64,000 bases of DNA from Rostratula benghalensis (Eukaryota > Chordata > Aves > Charadriiformes > Rostratulidae). The translations under genes were made by a program, and so were the position numbers. Within the stretch, counting starts at the first letter, position 1, and the number at the start of each line of letters is the position of its first letter. The stretch covers positions 1,516,173-1,580,172 of the forward strand of contig VXAI01000189.1 of NCBI GenBank assembly GCA_013399305.1, written 5' to 3'. Below are positions 54,701-62,964 of this stretch, piece after piece. Under the pieces are notes generated by a model that saw only the letters and a program-made list of their open reading frames with translations, ran no database searches and had not been told where the DNA came from.

Positions 54701-55217
54701 CTTTTTTTTTTTTTCCTTTTTTTCCCCCCCAAACAAAAGCAAGCTGCTATTAACAAAACTTTCCATTCTTTATTTGTCTGTCCCCAACAGGTATATAATA
54801 GTAATAGGAATATTTTTAAAGGATGACTTTAACCCGATGCTAGACAAAGACAACATTAACAAAAAAAACCCAGAAAGCTGAAACAGATGTTGAACAGACA
54901 GCAAAATATCTTGAGGATGGGAGACAGACAGCACCCATCTTGATTTCAAGCCCTACTAGAAAATTATTAACTATTAATTATTCAAATATAGCAGATTGCA
55001 AGTGTCTCTTCTGTGACACAGAAGCAATTATTATATAAATTANNAAAATTATATATTTTAATAAAATAGAATCAGGAATTGTTTTAATGGAAAGCCATGC
55101 AAATGAAACATACTTACTTTACTGTAGGAATTATGTTTTGTTGTGGTTTTAACAGTCGCAAACGATACCACAAGCATCTTCCATATACATTTCTTATATT
55201 CTTTAATCGAATTTGCT
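15614..55217 (-). CDS. SEC63: SEC63, ER translocon J-domain protein (exons 2-21; exon 1 outside window)
   Basis: SEC63 is an ER membrane Hsp40. It links the SEC61 channel and SEC62 to lumenal BiP and supports post-translational and some co-translational import. Twenty minus-strand exons join in phase to give 713 codons plus stop; coordinates are listed per exon below. Visible parts: second membrane segment (about 76-92), lumenal J domain with HPD at 132-134 (about 104-165), third membrane segment (about 189-209), cytosolic Sec63/Brl region (about 215-540 and 640-710), a Lys-rich then Glu/Asp/Ser-rich linker (501-606), and a terminal run of eight Glu and three Asp. Identity rests on near-continuous agreement with human SEC63 as I remember it. 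No frameshift or internal stop was seen. Exon 1, with the start codon and first membrane segment, is missing. Human SEC63 loss causes polycystic liver disease (family knowledge). Confidence 0.97.
16298..16402 (-). CDS. SEC63: SEC63 exon 20
   Basis: Residues 674-708, phase 0. VELKFPAPGKPGNYQYMVYL continues to SDSYMGLDQLKPLK, the end of the folded C-terminal domain. Donor is GTAATGT; acceptor is TTTTGTAG. Confidence 0.97.
17237..17335 (-). CDS. SEC63: SEC63 exon 19
   Basis: Residues 641-673, phase 0. EKQEWWWLYIADRKEQMLIC contains the triple Trp of the C-terminal beta domain. Donor is GTAAAG; acceptor is TTTTATGAAAG after a long T run. Confidence 0.96.
18435..18471. repeat. Purine homopolymer tract (A14 G13 A3 G7)
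   Basis: A pure purine run on the plus strand inside the intron between SEC63 exons 18 and 19. Long G tracts of this kind are prone to polymerase slippage and can form non-B DNA. Exact lengths may be unreliable in the assembly. Confidence 0.9.
21992..22018. repeat. Poly(A) tract, 27 bases
   Basis: An uninterrupted A run preceded by G6 in the intron between SEC63 exons 18 and 19. I see no retroposon body attached to it. Confidence 0.9.
22404..22505 (-). CDS. SEC63: SEC63 exon 18
   Basis: Residues 607-640, phase 0. EWQELQQSIQRKERALLETK is helical and returns to the second half of the Sec63 domain, ending HPVYSLFFPE. Donor is GTCAGTAAT; acceptor is TATCTTTGACAG. Confidence 0.96.
23437..23595 (-). 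CDS. SEC63: SEC63 exon 17 (acidic/Ser linker)
   Basis: Residues 554-606, phase 0. Very acidic with many Ser and Asp (EVVAKEEDDEISDKGSESEE at the start; DGSDRDSDREQDEKQNKDDE near the end). Human SEC63 is phosphorylated by casein kinase 2 in this region, and several S/T-x-x-D/E sites are present. Donor is GTAAGCC; acceptor is TTCCCATTAG. Confidence 0.95.
24363..24521 (-). CDS. SEC63: SEC63 exon 16 (Lys-rich linker)
   Basis: Residues 501-553, 53 codons in phase 0. Strongly basic (GTKKASKSKKKKPLKKKP), then a Pro/Gln-rich stretch ending KQQKQKQANG. It is a disordered cytosolic linker inserted between the two halves of the Sec63 domain. Donor is GTAGCTC; acceptor is TTTCTTACAG. Confidence 0.94.
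24764..24823 (-). CDS. SEC63: SEC63 exon 15
   Basis: Residues 481-500, exactly 20 codons in phase 0 (EVFEKEQSICAAEEQPTEDG). It is the entry to the charged linker. Donor is GTAAGTG; acceptor is TTTCTCTAATCAG. Because it is in phase at both ends it could be skipped without a frameshift; I have no evidence that it is. Confidence 0.95.
26114..26196 (-). CDS. SEC63: SEC63 exon 14
   Basis: Two bases complete Val453, then residues 454-480. LDDEDSNNITVGSLVTVLVT is the beta-sandwich (FN3/Ig-like) strand region of the Sec63 domain, which in yeast contacts SEC61 cytosolic loops. Donor is GTAAGTATT; acceptor is TTTTACACTAG. Confidence 0.96.
27925..28072 (-). CDS. SEC63: SEC63 exon 13
   Basis: Residues 404-452 plus one base of codon 453. 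It begins YKIKSIQDLVSLKGSDRRNL and ends VTMDIKPQ, within the helical and Ig-like parts of the Sec63 domain. Donor is GTGAGTG; acceptor is TTTTTTTCAG behind a long pyrimidine run. Confidence 0.97.
29809..29963 (-). CDS. SEC63: SEC63 exon 12
   Basis: Two bases complete Glu352, then residues 353-403 (REFRAPSLASLENCMKLSQM and onward to VSNHKK). The in-frame acceptor is CCCCAAG, since only this choice gives the family EEREFR sequence. A competing AG four bases downstream would break the frame. Donor is GTATAAAG, weaker than most in this gene. Confidence 0.94.
34737..34842. other. Assembly gap (106 N)
   Basis: A run of N inside the intron between SEC63 exons 11 and 12. No SEC63 coding sequence is missing, because exon 11 ends and exon 12 begins in matching phase. 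A second, 2-base ambiguity is at 55043-55044. Confidence 1.
34960..35480 (+). mobile_element. LTR-like repeat next to the assembly gap
   Basis: A block with GTGTATTCCATCCCATCTGC, a TATA-like AGTATAGAAG at 35170, and a late AATAAA (about 35423) in GCTGCAATAAAGGAATGAG followed by a T-rich end. This order (core promoter, then poly(A) signal) is that of an avian ERV-type LTR in plus orientation. It starts just right of the N run, so its left end may lie in the gap. No coding region is attached. It lies in the intron between SEC63 exons 11 and 12. Confidence 0.5.
36064..36156 (-). CDS. SEC63: SEC63 exon 11
   Basis: Two bases complete Asp321, then residues 322-351 and one base of Glu352. QQFILKKSPALLQEMINVIC is a conserved helix of the Sec63 domain. 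Donor is GTAAGA; acceptor is TATGTCTTGCAG. The intron after it in transcript order (29964-36063) is the largest between exons seen here, at about 6.1 kb, and contains the assembly gap and an LTR-like repeat. Confidence 0.96.
37322..37454 (-). CDS. SEC63: SEC63 exon 10
   Basis: Residues 277-320 plus one base of Asp321. It begins LIREIGGINLKKNEPPLTCP and runs to MKVPEVLEE, a helical part of the Sec63 domain. Donor is GTAATGG; acceptor is TAACTATTTCAG. Confidence 0.97.
38600..39410 (+). mobile_element. Old, heavily decayed LINE (CR1/L3-like) remnant
   Basis: Three separate blocks follow the order expected for a CR1-type element read on the plus strand: AAAATGCAAGGTCACGCACTTC, then ACTAAGGCACTGCTGTAG with ACATGGAATACTGTG, then TTCTGGAACAGCTTCTCAGT with AAGGCTTGACTGCC. 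The intervening sequence is too diverged to align by eye. It lies between SEC63 exons 9 and 10. The minus-strand open frames across it are incidental. Confidence 0.5.
40082..40176 (-). CDS. SEC63: SEC63 exon 9
   Basis: Two bases complete Arg245, then residues 246-276 (LIMVLAGASEFDPQYNKDAT and onward to IPQ), the first part of the cytosolic Sec63 domain. Donor is GTTAGTTAC; acceptor is TTATCTTTGCAG. Confidence 0.96.
42183..42291 (-). CDS. SEC63: SEC63 exon 8
   Basis: Residues 209-244 plus one base of codon 245. It begins GSWWYRSIRYSGDQ, the juxtamembrane cytosolic start of the Sec63/Brl region, and ends TRNMDMK. Donor is GTAAGTC; acceptor is AATGTCTCAG. Confidence 0.97.
44200..44375 (+). mobile_element. 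CR1 LINE 3' fragment
   Basis: Reads GGCACAGGTTGTTCAGAGAGG, then GTGTTGGACTAGATGACCTT, then CCCTTCCAACCC and a decayed GATTC terminus, which is the plus-strand 3' end of a CR1. About 175 bases are recognisable; similarity may extend left to about 44100. It lies in the intron between SEC63 exons 7 and 8, antisense to the gene. Confidence 0.85.
45060..45110 (-). CDS. SEC63: SEC63 exon 7 (third membrane segment)
   Basis: Residues 192-208, 51 bases, phase 0 at both ends. VLLVYGLAFMVILPVVV is almost entirely hydrophobic and forms the core of the third transmembrane helix, after which the protein is cytosolic. Acceptor is TTTTTTCTAG and donor is GTAAGTATT. Skipping it would keep the frame but remove the helix. 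Confidence 0.96.
45834..45892 (-). CDS. SEC63: SEC63 exon 6
   Basis: Two bases complete Ala172, then residues 173-191. TSFGIALPAWIVDQKNSIL runs from the lumenal loop into the third membrane segment. Donor is GTGAGTA. The acceptor is CCTACAG; a second AG lies seven bases further in (CTACAAG) and would shift the frame if used. Confidence 0.95.
47495..47556 (-). CDS. SEC63: SEC63 exon 5 (end of J domain)
   Basis: One base completes Ala151, then residues 152-171, then one base of codon 172. The peptide LTDEESRKNWEEFGNPDGPQ is the last J-domain helix and the exit into the lumenal loop. Donor is GTAACA and acceptor is ATCCAG. At 62 bases it is one of the smaller exons; both phases match its neighbours. 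Confidence 0.96.
50068..50180 (-). CDS. SEC63: SEC63 exon 4 (J-domain core with HPD motif)
   Basis: Residues 114-150 plus two bases of codon 151. It holds helix II and the invariant His-Pro-Asp at 132-134 in KYHPDKGGDE, the loop that stimulates the ATPase of Hsp70/BiP, then helix III (FMRIAKAYAA). An intact HPD argues for a functional gene. Acceptor is CTTTTTTAAG and donor is GTAAGTT. Confidence 0.98.
51585..51608. repeat. Poly(A) tract, 24 bases
   Basis: An uninterrupted A run in the intron between SEC63 exons 3 and 4. No recognisable retroposon precedes it. Confidence 0.9.
53304..53772 (-). mobile_element. CR1 LINE, 5'-truncated, in a SEC63 intron
   Basis: Begins ATAGAATCATAGAATGG, the typical CR1 3' terminus in reverse, and extends about 470 bases through the end of the ORF2-like frame. 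The minus-strand peptide HWNRLPREVVAAPSLEVFQA is diagnostic. It lies in the intron between SEC63 exons 3 and 4, in the same orientation as the gene. The right edge (near TCTTTTCCAG) is approximate. Confidence 0.93.
54337..54451 (-). CDS. SEC63: SEC63 exon 3 (second membrane segment, start of J domain)
   Basis: One base completes codon 75, followed by residues 76-113. The hydrophobic stretch beginning KIVLLAGWALFLFLAYKV is the second transmembrane segment. EYNPYEVLHLDP opens the lumenal J domain (helix I). Donor is GTAAGTAAC; the acceptor lies after a long T tract and CCAAACAG. Human has Asn where this copy has His in EVLHLDP (by memory). Confidence 0.97.
54682..54730. repeat. Pyrimidine (T/C) tract
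   Basis: About 49 bases of T with scattered C, ending in C7, in the intron between SEC63 exons 2 and 3. A similar T-rich tract lies at about 20479-20518. Confidence 0.85.
55118..55217 (-). CDS. SEC63: SEC63 exon 2
   Basis: Encodes residues 43-74, plus the last two bases of codon 42 and the first two of codon 75. The peptide starts QIRLKNIRNVYGRC and is a basic cytosolic loop between the first and second membrane segments. The acceptor follows a CTTTACAG tract and the donor is GTAAGTA. It is the first SEC63 exon seen in the window, and its entry phase shows that another coding exon must precede it. Confidence 0.95.
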
Positions 55218-58200
55218 CTGTAAAGAGAGAGATTGTGATTAACCAATCTGATAGAAATCAGAATGACAAACATGCTCATGTCATCCTGGAGTAGGTAGTA
55301 CAAGGTCAGATGGAGGACTAGCAGAAGGTCCAGCAACAACAGTGGAGGCAAGAATGTTTTTTAACCCATTTAAGTGACCCTGCACATCCACAGACATAAG
55401 AAGATCAGATCATTCTCCACTACATAAAAGGCATTTATTCTGTTTTCCACATACCATGTAGCAAACCTGACGTGTGAACCCAGCCTTTGCCTGGCTAACG
55501 TCCTAAAACACACCTGTAAGTTTTACTTCTGCCATTCTGTACTGAACTCCAACAAGTCTCCCATTTCAGTGTGTCAGCTACTGTGCACAGAATAAACAAT
55601 CAAAAAACTAAACAACCCCTAACCCACATGCCAAATGGTGTTTGCATACAGAGTAAGAGTAGCAACAGCTACTTCCACAATTCAAAATACAATCCATTTT
55701 CTTCCTCTTTGCAACACCTTCTTTTTATAAGTTGCCTTCATTTAGGTTTTTCCTGTTAAAGGGGAAAAGGATGGAAGTGTAAGATAATAGTTATTTGTAA
55801 ACTATGTAGCTCAGTAATATGGGTCCTTAACAAGAGTATATACATTAACAACAAAGTAGCCAACAAGATTTCCTACTTTCAGGACAGGATGGGGGTGGAA
55901 GGAAATTGCATTTCTACTGTCAACATCACCATGATGAGGCACGGAGGCCGTCTCTGTTAAGAGAGTTCTAGCTGTATTTCAGAGTTCATTGAGAGTAACT
56001 TCAGCGTGGTCAAAAAAGTCTTTTACCCTGAGAAATGTATGGCGGAAAACAAATAGCTTGTACAGAATTTCTGTAAGCACTGGAATTGTATGTGAGAAAG
56101 TGGCTTTGGCCCCTGTTTATCTTTTAAGTAATTTGTCCGTCCAAAGACTACACAGTCTGACCTGCAGCACTTCTGAGGTGAGGAGGTCAATGTAATCACC
56201 TCACCTGCAAAAGAGTAAGATCACTTGGCCTTTTTCCAGATTGAAAGAGGAAGAATTAAGACAAAAAAAATACATATCTCAATACATTTAGATATTGCTG
56301 GTTAACAAAGTGTTTAAAATTTGCCGATTTAAAAGAAATTTGTCAATTATTTAAACACAGGAATGATAGTGACAACTTTGATCCAGAGCACGCATCAATC
56401 ACATCCTAAAAAGTCTGAATTCTCACCCTTGCACTTTGAACAAGGTGATGCCCTGGTCCTCACTATAACAGCAGGTATGATACATGGAAACATTTTTCTC
56501 CGGCAAACTTCTAAAAGGTGATTGTGGAAGAGAGTGACAACCTCTGTTTAGTCTGAGGGTATTTGGTGGTGAGTGCTCAGTGATCTACTTGAACTTCTAA
56601 CCAAGCACGCAATTCAAATGAAACATCTAGAACTTCAATTTGCAGTCACCAAACTATCTGAGGCCAGAGAAACGTGACCATAAATGCCAACATTGTGCAC
56701 CTGATCAAACACGAGGCCAGGTTTAACCCAGATCAGACACGAGCACAGAATGGTATTTCAAACTCTGGCTGATTTGGTAGAAATAGAGTGGAAAAGGCAG
56801 ATGATATCTGGCCACCTACAAACTAGTAAAGCAGACAAATATTAAAGCTTGCAGAGACAAAGTTACCAGAAACAGAAAAAAATCTACCAGCTCATTCTGA
56901 ACTAGTTAATTCTATAAAAAGTATATCTTCCATCAAACTCAGTATGGCATTAAACAGCTTGATGGGATTCATTGAGAAAATTAGTTTAACGATCCCATGG
57001 AGATGAGGATAATTCAATCCCTTGCATCTGATCCAACTCTTGTAGAGCTTCAGAGTAAGCTTCCAAACCTGTCTCACAATTCTGTGCAACAGATAAACCA
57101 CACAATTATTTCCTGATCTGCAAAGATTGTTCAGATACTTGAAAGATCCATTAAACATTAAACTTTCTAAACAAAAAGGGTATGACTAATATTTGGGTAA
57201 GCAACTGTCCACTTAGTTTCGCTTGCGTAAGGCTTTAGAAAGTACTGTGAAGGAAAAAACTCAGGACACAATGAAAAGAGGGTTAAAACACAACACTGAC
57301 TCCCTACAGGTAGAATGCAAATTAGTTTGACATTTCTTCTCTTTGCAATTTTTCTTTTCTTTTAAAATAGAAATTGTGGGAGATCACCATTGGCTCAGAT
57401 CTGGATCCACTACAACCAGAAGTGAGCTAATTCTTACTTTATTTATATTACATAAATTGGTATTATATTAAATCTATTTAAACACAAAACTAAGAAACAT
57501 AACCAGCATATAGAACTGACAATAAAAAGGAAAAAAAAAAAAAAAGCTGATGGCAATAAAAACTAGACAGACAATTAGGTTATGAGAACTAGAGAGCTCT
57601 GCTACAGAAACAGGGAGGAAGTGCTCAGGGAGTTTAAAACAGTCTACTGGACACAAACCTCAGAGAAGACACCTGTGCTTATTTTAAGCATAAATCACTC
57701 ATTTCAAACATCATCAATAAATCCAGTTGTGTGGTGCTGAAGCAAGATGAAGCCTACTGTTCAGTTCAACCCACTGACCCAGACCAGCTGCCTGCTCCAA
57801 CCTGCACCACAGCCATTCCCCCAGCACAACCCAGGGGCACTGCTCTTTGGTAATGCTCTGATCGTCACAGCTTGCAGAAATACCTAAAACTAACGTGAAA
57901 ACAGACTACCAGTGCCCTTGGAGAAACAGAAGGTGACTAAGAGAACTTTGTTTACTTAATCCTTTAAAACTAAGCCTAACAGGATATGACTCCTTTCAGT
58001 GTTTTTGCAGGGATTTTTAACAGCATTTTAACAAGCTGCTGTGCCTTGTCTTAAAAAAATCTGTGCCATCCTGTGACACCATGCCCCCGTTCTCAAACTT
58101 GCCTACTGTCCAGTCCCAAAGTACCAGCTAACCCTTCCCTGGGAGAATAGCCAATACCCTTCACTTTGCCATGCCAAAAAGACTCCAAAATGCCCTTAGG

Positions 58201-59413
58201 GGAAGGCACCGTGGCAAACATAAAAATAGTTGTGCAAGGTAAACTGAAGAATTGTCAATAAATATAAATAATATAAATATAATAAAGTCAAATAGAAACT
58301 GACCACAGGGGAAAATGAGGCTAGAAACTAAAGGTGTTTTATAATAACCAGAGAACTGAGGGTTTGGAACAGTCTTCCAATAATAGCTGCAGGAATCACA
58401 TTTTGTGAACAGTCTAACAATAGCACCAAGAAAAAAGGAAAAAAAATGTAGCAAGTGGTGTGAGAAAAAAAATTAAGCCCTTTGGATAGGTAAACACCAC
58501 ACACCTAAGTCAATTAAGGAGTCCCTGGCAATGATGTCCTGGACAAGCTATGGCACACAGAGGAACCTCTTCAGACAAACACTGAATTACGACATGATGC
58601 TAAACATTCATTTCATTAAAAAAAAAAACAAAAAACCAAACAAGCAAACAAAAAAAAGCCTACCAACACATCTGAACAACTCTGGATCAAATCTAAGTAC
58701 AGTTGATTAAACTATACCAAAGCACAAGCACCTCGTTCATTTCTTTCCAGTTTTGGGATGGTAATGGTCTCATTTCATTCAAAACCCCAAAAGGAAATAC
58801 GGCACTAAAAAGGTGAATGATTGTTTATAGTTACCTGTTCAGACCACCATGAGAATCAAATCCCTCCCAAGTTGAAGTTAAAGTGCAGACTATTCAAGCT
58901 ATTCAGAGCTATCCTAAGGCATTTCCTCCGTCACATACCATCATTAACATGTATTAACTTGTGGAATTAAAGAACAGGCGGCTACCTGGGAGAAAGAAGG
59001 AGCAGTACAGAGAGCATCACTCCCAGGTTCTGCAGAAAGCCACTGGCAAAACACCACCCTGAGTAAGAAAGCTGCATTCTTGCTGTATCCAGGAAAAACA
59101 GGCTTCCTGTTTATTTACAGACAACATATGTGATAGCACCAAATACAAAACTTACCTTATTAAGAAGAAATTGGTTGCAGGGGAAAAAAAGAGGGAGAGA
59201 AAAAAAAAAAAAAAAGGAGGCTAGTAAGAGCTGGAATACCAGATCATTACTGTGCTTAACAAAAGCAGTAATGTATGCCTAACAAGCAAGTCATGGATAG
59301 ATCAGGTCCTTTTTTGATTTGCCTTTCTCTCCCAAGGAGCTTGCTTTCACACAAGGCAATTTGCTATGCCACAGAACTGGCACACTGTCCCTGGGAATGG
59401 GTTTGCATACCAA

Positions 59414-60410
59414 GGTTTTGGTAGCTGGGGCAGGGAGGGATGGCTTCTGTGAGATGGCTTCTGCCCCATGTCCACTAGAGCCAATGACAACTGGCTCCAA
59501 CACGGAACCACTGCTGGCCAAGGCTGAGCCCTTCAGCAACTGTGGTAGCACCTCTGGGATAACATATTTAAGAAGGAAAAAAACAAAAACAAAAACAAAA
59601 ACAACCTTGCAAAACAGCAATTGCAGCCGAAGAGTGAGAACACCCAAGAGAAACAACTCTGCAACACCATGGTGGTCTACAGCAGAGCAGATATCCACCT
59701 GCAGCCTGTGGAGAATGCCAGGCCAGAGCAAGCAGATGTGCCCAAAGGAGGCTGCAAGCCCGTGGAAAGCTTATGCTGGAGCAGGCTCCTGGAAGGACCT
59801 GTGGATCCATGAAGAGAGGAGCCCTCTCTGTAGCAGGTTGTCTGGCCAGACTTGTGACCCTGTGGTGGATCCACACTGGAGCAGTCTGTTGCTGAAGGAC
59901 TGCACCTCACAGAAAAGACAAATGCTGGAGCAGTTCAGTAAGAACTACAGGCCATAGGAAGGACACACATTGGAGAAGTTCATGGAGAACTACCTCCTGT
60001 GGGAGGGAACCCATGCTTGATGAGGGGGAATCTTCCCCTGAGGAGAAAGGGGCAGCAGAGACAATGTGTGAAGAAATTATCACAACCCCTATTTCCCAAC
60101 CCCCTATACAGCTGAGGGGGAGAAGGTAGAGATAATCAGGAGTGAAGCTGAGCTCAAGAAGAATGGAGGGGTGGAGGAAAAGTGCTTTAAGATTTGGTTT
60201 TATTTCTCATTACCCTACTATGATTTGATTGGAAGTAACTTACATTCATTTTCCCCAAATCAAGTCTGCTTTTTTGCCCATGACAGTAATTGCTGAGTGA
60301 CCTCCCTGTCCTTGCCTTGACCATTAGCCTTTCATTCTATTTTCTCTCCCTTGTACAGCTGAGGAGGGCAGTGACAGAGCAGCTTGGGTCAACTCACACC
60401 CTGCAATATC
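59414..60410 (+). mobile_element. Endogenous retroviral LTR-like repeat, apparently solo
   Basis: About 1 kb of moderately GC-rich DNA unlike the flanks. It contains a TATA-like AACATATTTAAG at about 59558, a CAAAAA-type simple run, and a series of degenerate units of the pattern GCTGGAGCAG...GGACC...GTG (about 59780-60020). The right part (GGTTTTATTTCTCATTACCC through GCCCATGACAGTAATTGCTG) matches, from memory, a common bird LTR family whose name I cannot confirm. No retroviral coding region is adjacent, so it looks like a solo LTR. The 212-codon open frame across its left half is not considered a gene. Edges are approximate. Confidence 0.6.
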
Positions 60411-61801
60411 CTGCAGACCCCGAGCACACAGGAGTAAATACTTTACATGCTGCTCTGGGTAAAGCTTTGCAGTAAAACAGGAATTGTACCTTCTTTGGAT
60501 TTTGCCTCCGGAATCCTGGCTGTCAGGAAAAATGGTTCAGAGTTCAAAAAGGTAGGGGTTCTGTGTTTCTTCTCACTTCAGATCATGGCTCCCCATTAAA
60601 GCAGAAGAGCACTTCAGACACCACCCTGTGATTCAGGATTACAGGGAGACAAGCTGGGGGGCAGGGAGAGGGGAAGGGGAGATTGCTTTTCCTTTAATAA
60701 AACAGACTTCTCATTTGATGGGTAAAACTCTTAATGATACTGAATCCCTCCTACAGTTTTTAAAATAGCTATTAAACAGCCTTGGAAAGTAAAGGCATAA
60801 TGCATCCAAGGGTTTTTGAATTATCTCACTAACAATAATCCATGCATCAAGGTACTGTTAAAGCACCCCTCTCAGATGAGGATGTAGACAACCAGCTCAT
60901 TTCTGTAAATAATCTGGGGAAGCATCCCATGCTTCCTGCATTTCTCCCCTCCAAATTATTCTGGATGCATCCAAAGTTCCTGAAATGGACAAGCAATTTT
61001 TCATCAATACAACTCTCTTACCCTTATGAGGGTTCTCACAATTGCCAATTATGTATTTTAAAGTGTATTTAAATATCCAGCCAAAACTAAACCTTCATAC
61101 ACTCTTTGAGTTCTCAAGAAGTAAAACAACTACTGGCATAAAAGGAAACCTGAGAGCCATCTCCTTCACTTATTCAGAAGGAGCTAGTCAGGTCTCTCAG
61201 TGATACTAGTAGGTATTTTAATCCAACATTGTCTAAAGCTTTTATACAAAAAAAATAAAATCAAGACCCGAACACAGCTAGGCTATTAATAACTAAATAG
61301 GGGGAGAGGGGAAGGAGTTTATTTGTACCGTAATCTGTTTACCACTTTTGGATGAAAATAATTAACAAGTATTTCAGACTTTTCCTTCCTTAAAGGCAGC
61401 TGTCCATTTCGCTGCATGTCTTAACTAGAGAATGACTAAAGAGCACCAACTGATCTGTAAGTGTGAGATACAGTCAACTTTATGTTGAATCCAAAGAGGT
61501 ATGCAACATCTGGATGACAAGCTCAAAGCAATTATTTTTAAAGGAGTTAAGAAAAAAATTATAGAACATCTTTGATCTTTATTTCTTTTATTTGGTGACT
61601 AAAGGTTTTCTTCATTTGTATTCCAGGCAACAATACAGGTATCAGTAGAGAATGCTTAAGTGAATAATGGACTCCTCTTTGTCAGAACTTACTTCTGCCT
61701 CTTGATTATCCAGCTCTTTAGAGAGCGCAATTTTAGGATGAGTAAGCCAGAGGTGTCTGGTTTTTTCTGATCAGGTAACCCAGACCATGCAGTTCTTGGT
61801 T

Positions 61802-62045
61802 ATCACAGAACAGCTGAACATTTGAGGAAGAGACTGCTTAGAGATCACCTAATCCAACGATGCTGCTCAGAGGAGGGACAACAAAGCAGGTTGCTCTGTG
61901 GCTGCAGGCCTTTGGATATCTACAAGGACACAGCTCCCACAGTCTCTCTAAGCAACCCAGAGTTTGAGCACCCTCAGAGGGAAAAAAAAAAAACTTTTCA
62001 CACATCTGTCTCAATGTCCATTAACTCGCCCATCACACAATGGGT
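61802..62045 (-). mobile_element. CR1 LINE 3' fragment, degraded
   Basis: Begins ATCACAGAAC and contains AGAGATCACCTAATCCAACG, a diverged reverse complement of the CR1 3' end, then a decayed piece of the ORF end with an inserted A run. It lies upstream of SEC63 exon 2. The right edge is uncertain. Confidence 0.75.
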
Positions 62046-62870
62046 GAGGAACACAGGGCAGTCAAACACAGAAGGAAGCTGGTGACAGGTTGGATTAGCT
62101 GTTTCCACAGATTACATACAACCTGTGGCCTACAACTCAGCCATGCCTGACTTAAGTTTGGGTTTGATACTCACCTATACCTTCCTCACTGGCACACACA
62201 CCACCTTTCTGCACTTCTCCCCTGCCCCCTCCTCATCAGAATACAAGGTATTTGGCTGCTCATATGAATGCTGTCTTCCAAAGCCAAGACCTTTGTAAAA
62301 TGCAGCAACTGCATACTGTTTTACCACATTCCTTTCTTACCACCACCTTGGCCGTACTACTGATGACCAGCGGAACAGACACGGTTCAGTCAGCACACAA
62401 GGAACACAAAGGATGTTGGCAACATGGGCACTGCCAGGAGGCTCAGGAACACGAGCATTTCTATTGCCAGAAAAAATTTTGACACACGTGTTGGCACGAC
62501 TTCACAAAACACGTTAACAACAGTACCACAGAAAGAATGAACCGGTTCTGTGGGCAATGACAAGGGCTCCAGACAACTGGGCTACGACGAGACAAAAAAA
62601 AAGAAAGATCTGGGAAACAAGTAATTTTGGGGTGAACACCATGAAGCAAAACAGCAGCACTGCATGAGGTTTGTTTCATTTTTAGTAGCCCGTGTAGGAT
62701 AACCTAATCTAGCTGTTACTTCAGAAATTACCTCTGACCTACTACTACTGAAGCCAAAGTGGTCTTGACTGTTATACCACTGAAAATGCTCGAGAAGTCT
62801 TACATACGCATTTCTGAACAATTAGGAAGACTCCTTTTATCCTTAGGAATGCCTAACAAATGATCCCTAC

Positions 62871-62964
62871 CTATGTCTAACCTTTTTGTTTCAGGTTCTA
62901 GGGGTTCCAACAAGTGCTCCAAAAGAAAACCTACAGGAGATTCTTTTTCATTTTTAACATCCTC
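62871..62964 (-). CDS. Possible internal exon of an unidentified gene
   Basis: A good acceptor (a long T run then CAG) precedes 94 open bases reading EDVKNEKESPVGFLLEHLLE and onward to ETKRLDI, followed by a GTAGGG donor. The peptide looks protein-like and I do not recognise it. It lies upstream of SEC63 exon 2 on the same strand. Inserted after SEC63 exon 1 it would be read in another frame and meet TAA within four codons, so it is not an ordinary SEC63 coding exon. It may be a poison or cassette exon, part of another gene, or chance. Confidence 0.25.

Noticed and set aside
59319..59957. 212-codon plus-strand open frame, the longest in the window
   Set aside because: It lies across the LTR-like repeat, contains its simple A/C-rich run and tandem-like units, and shows no recognisable domain or splice context.
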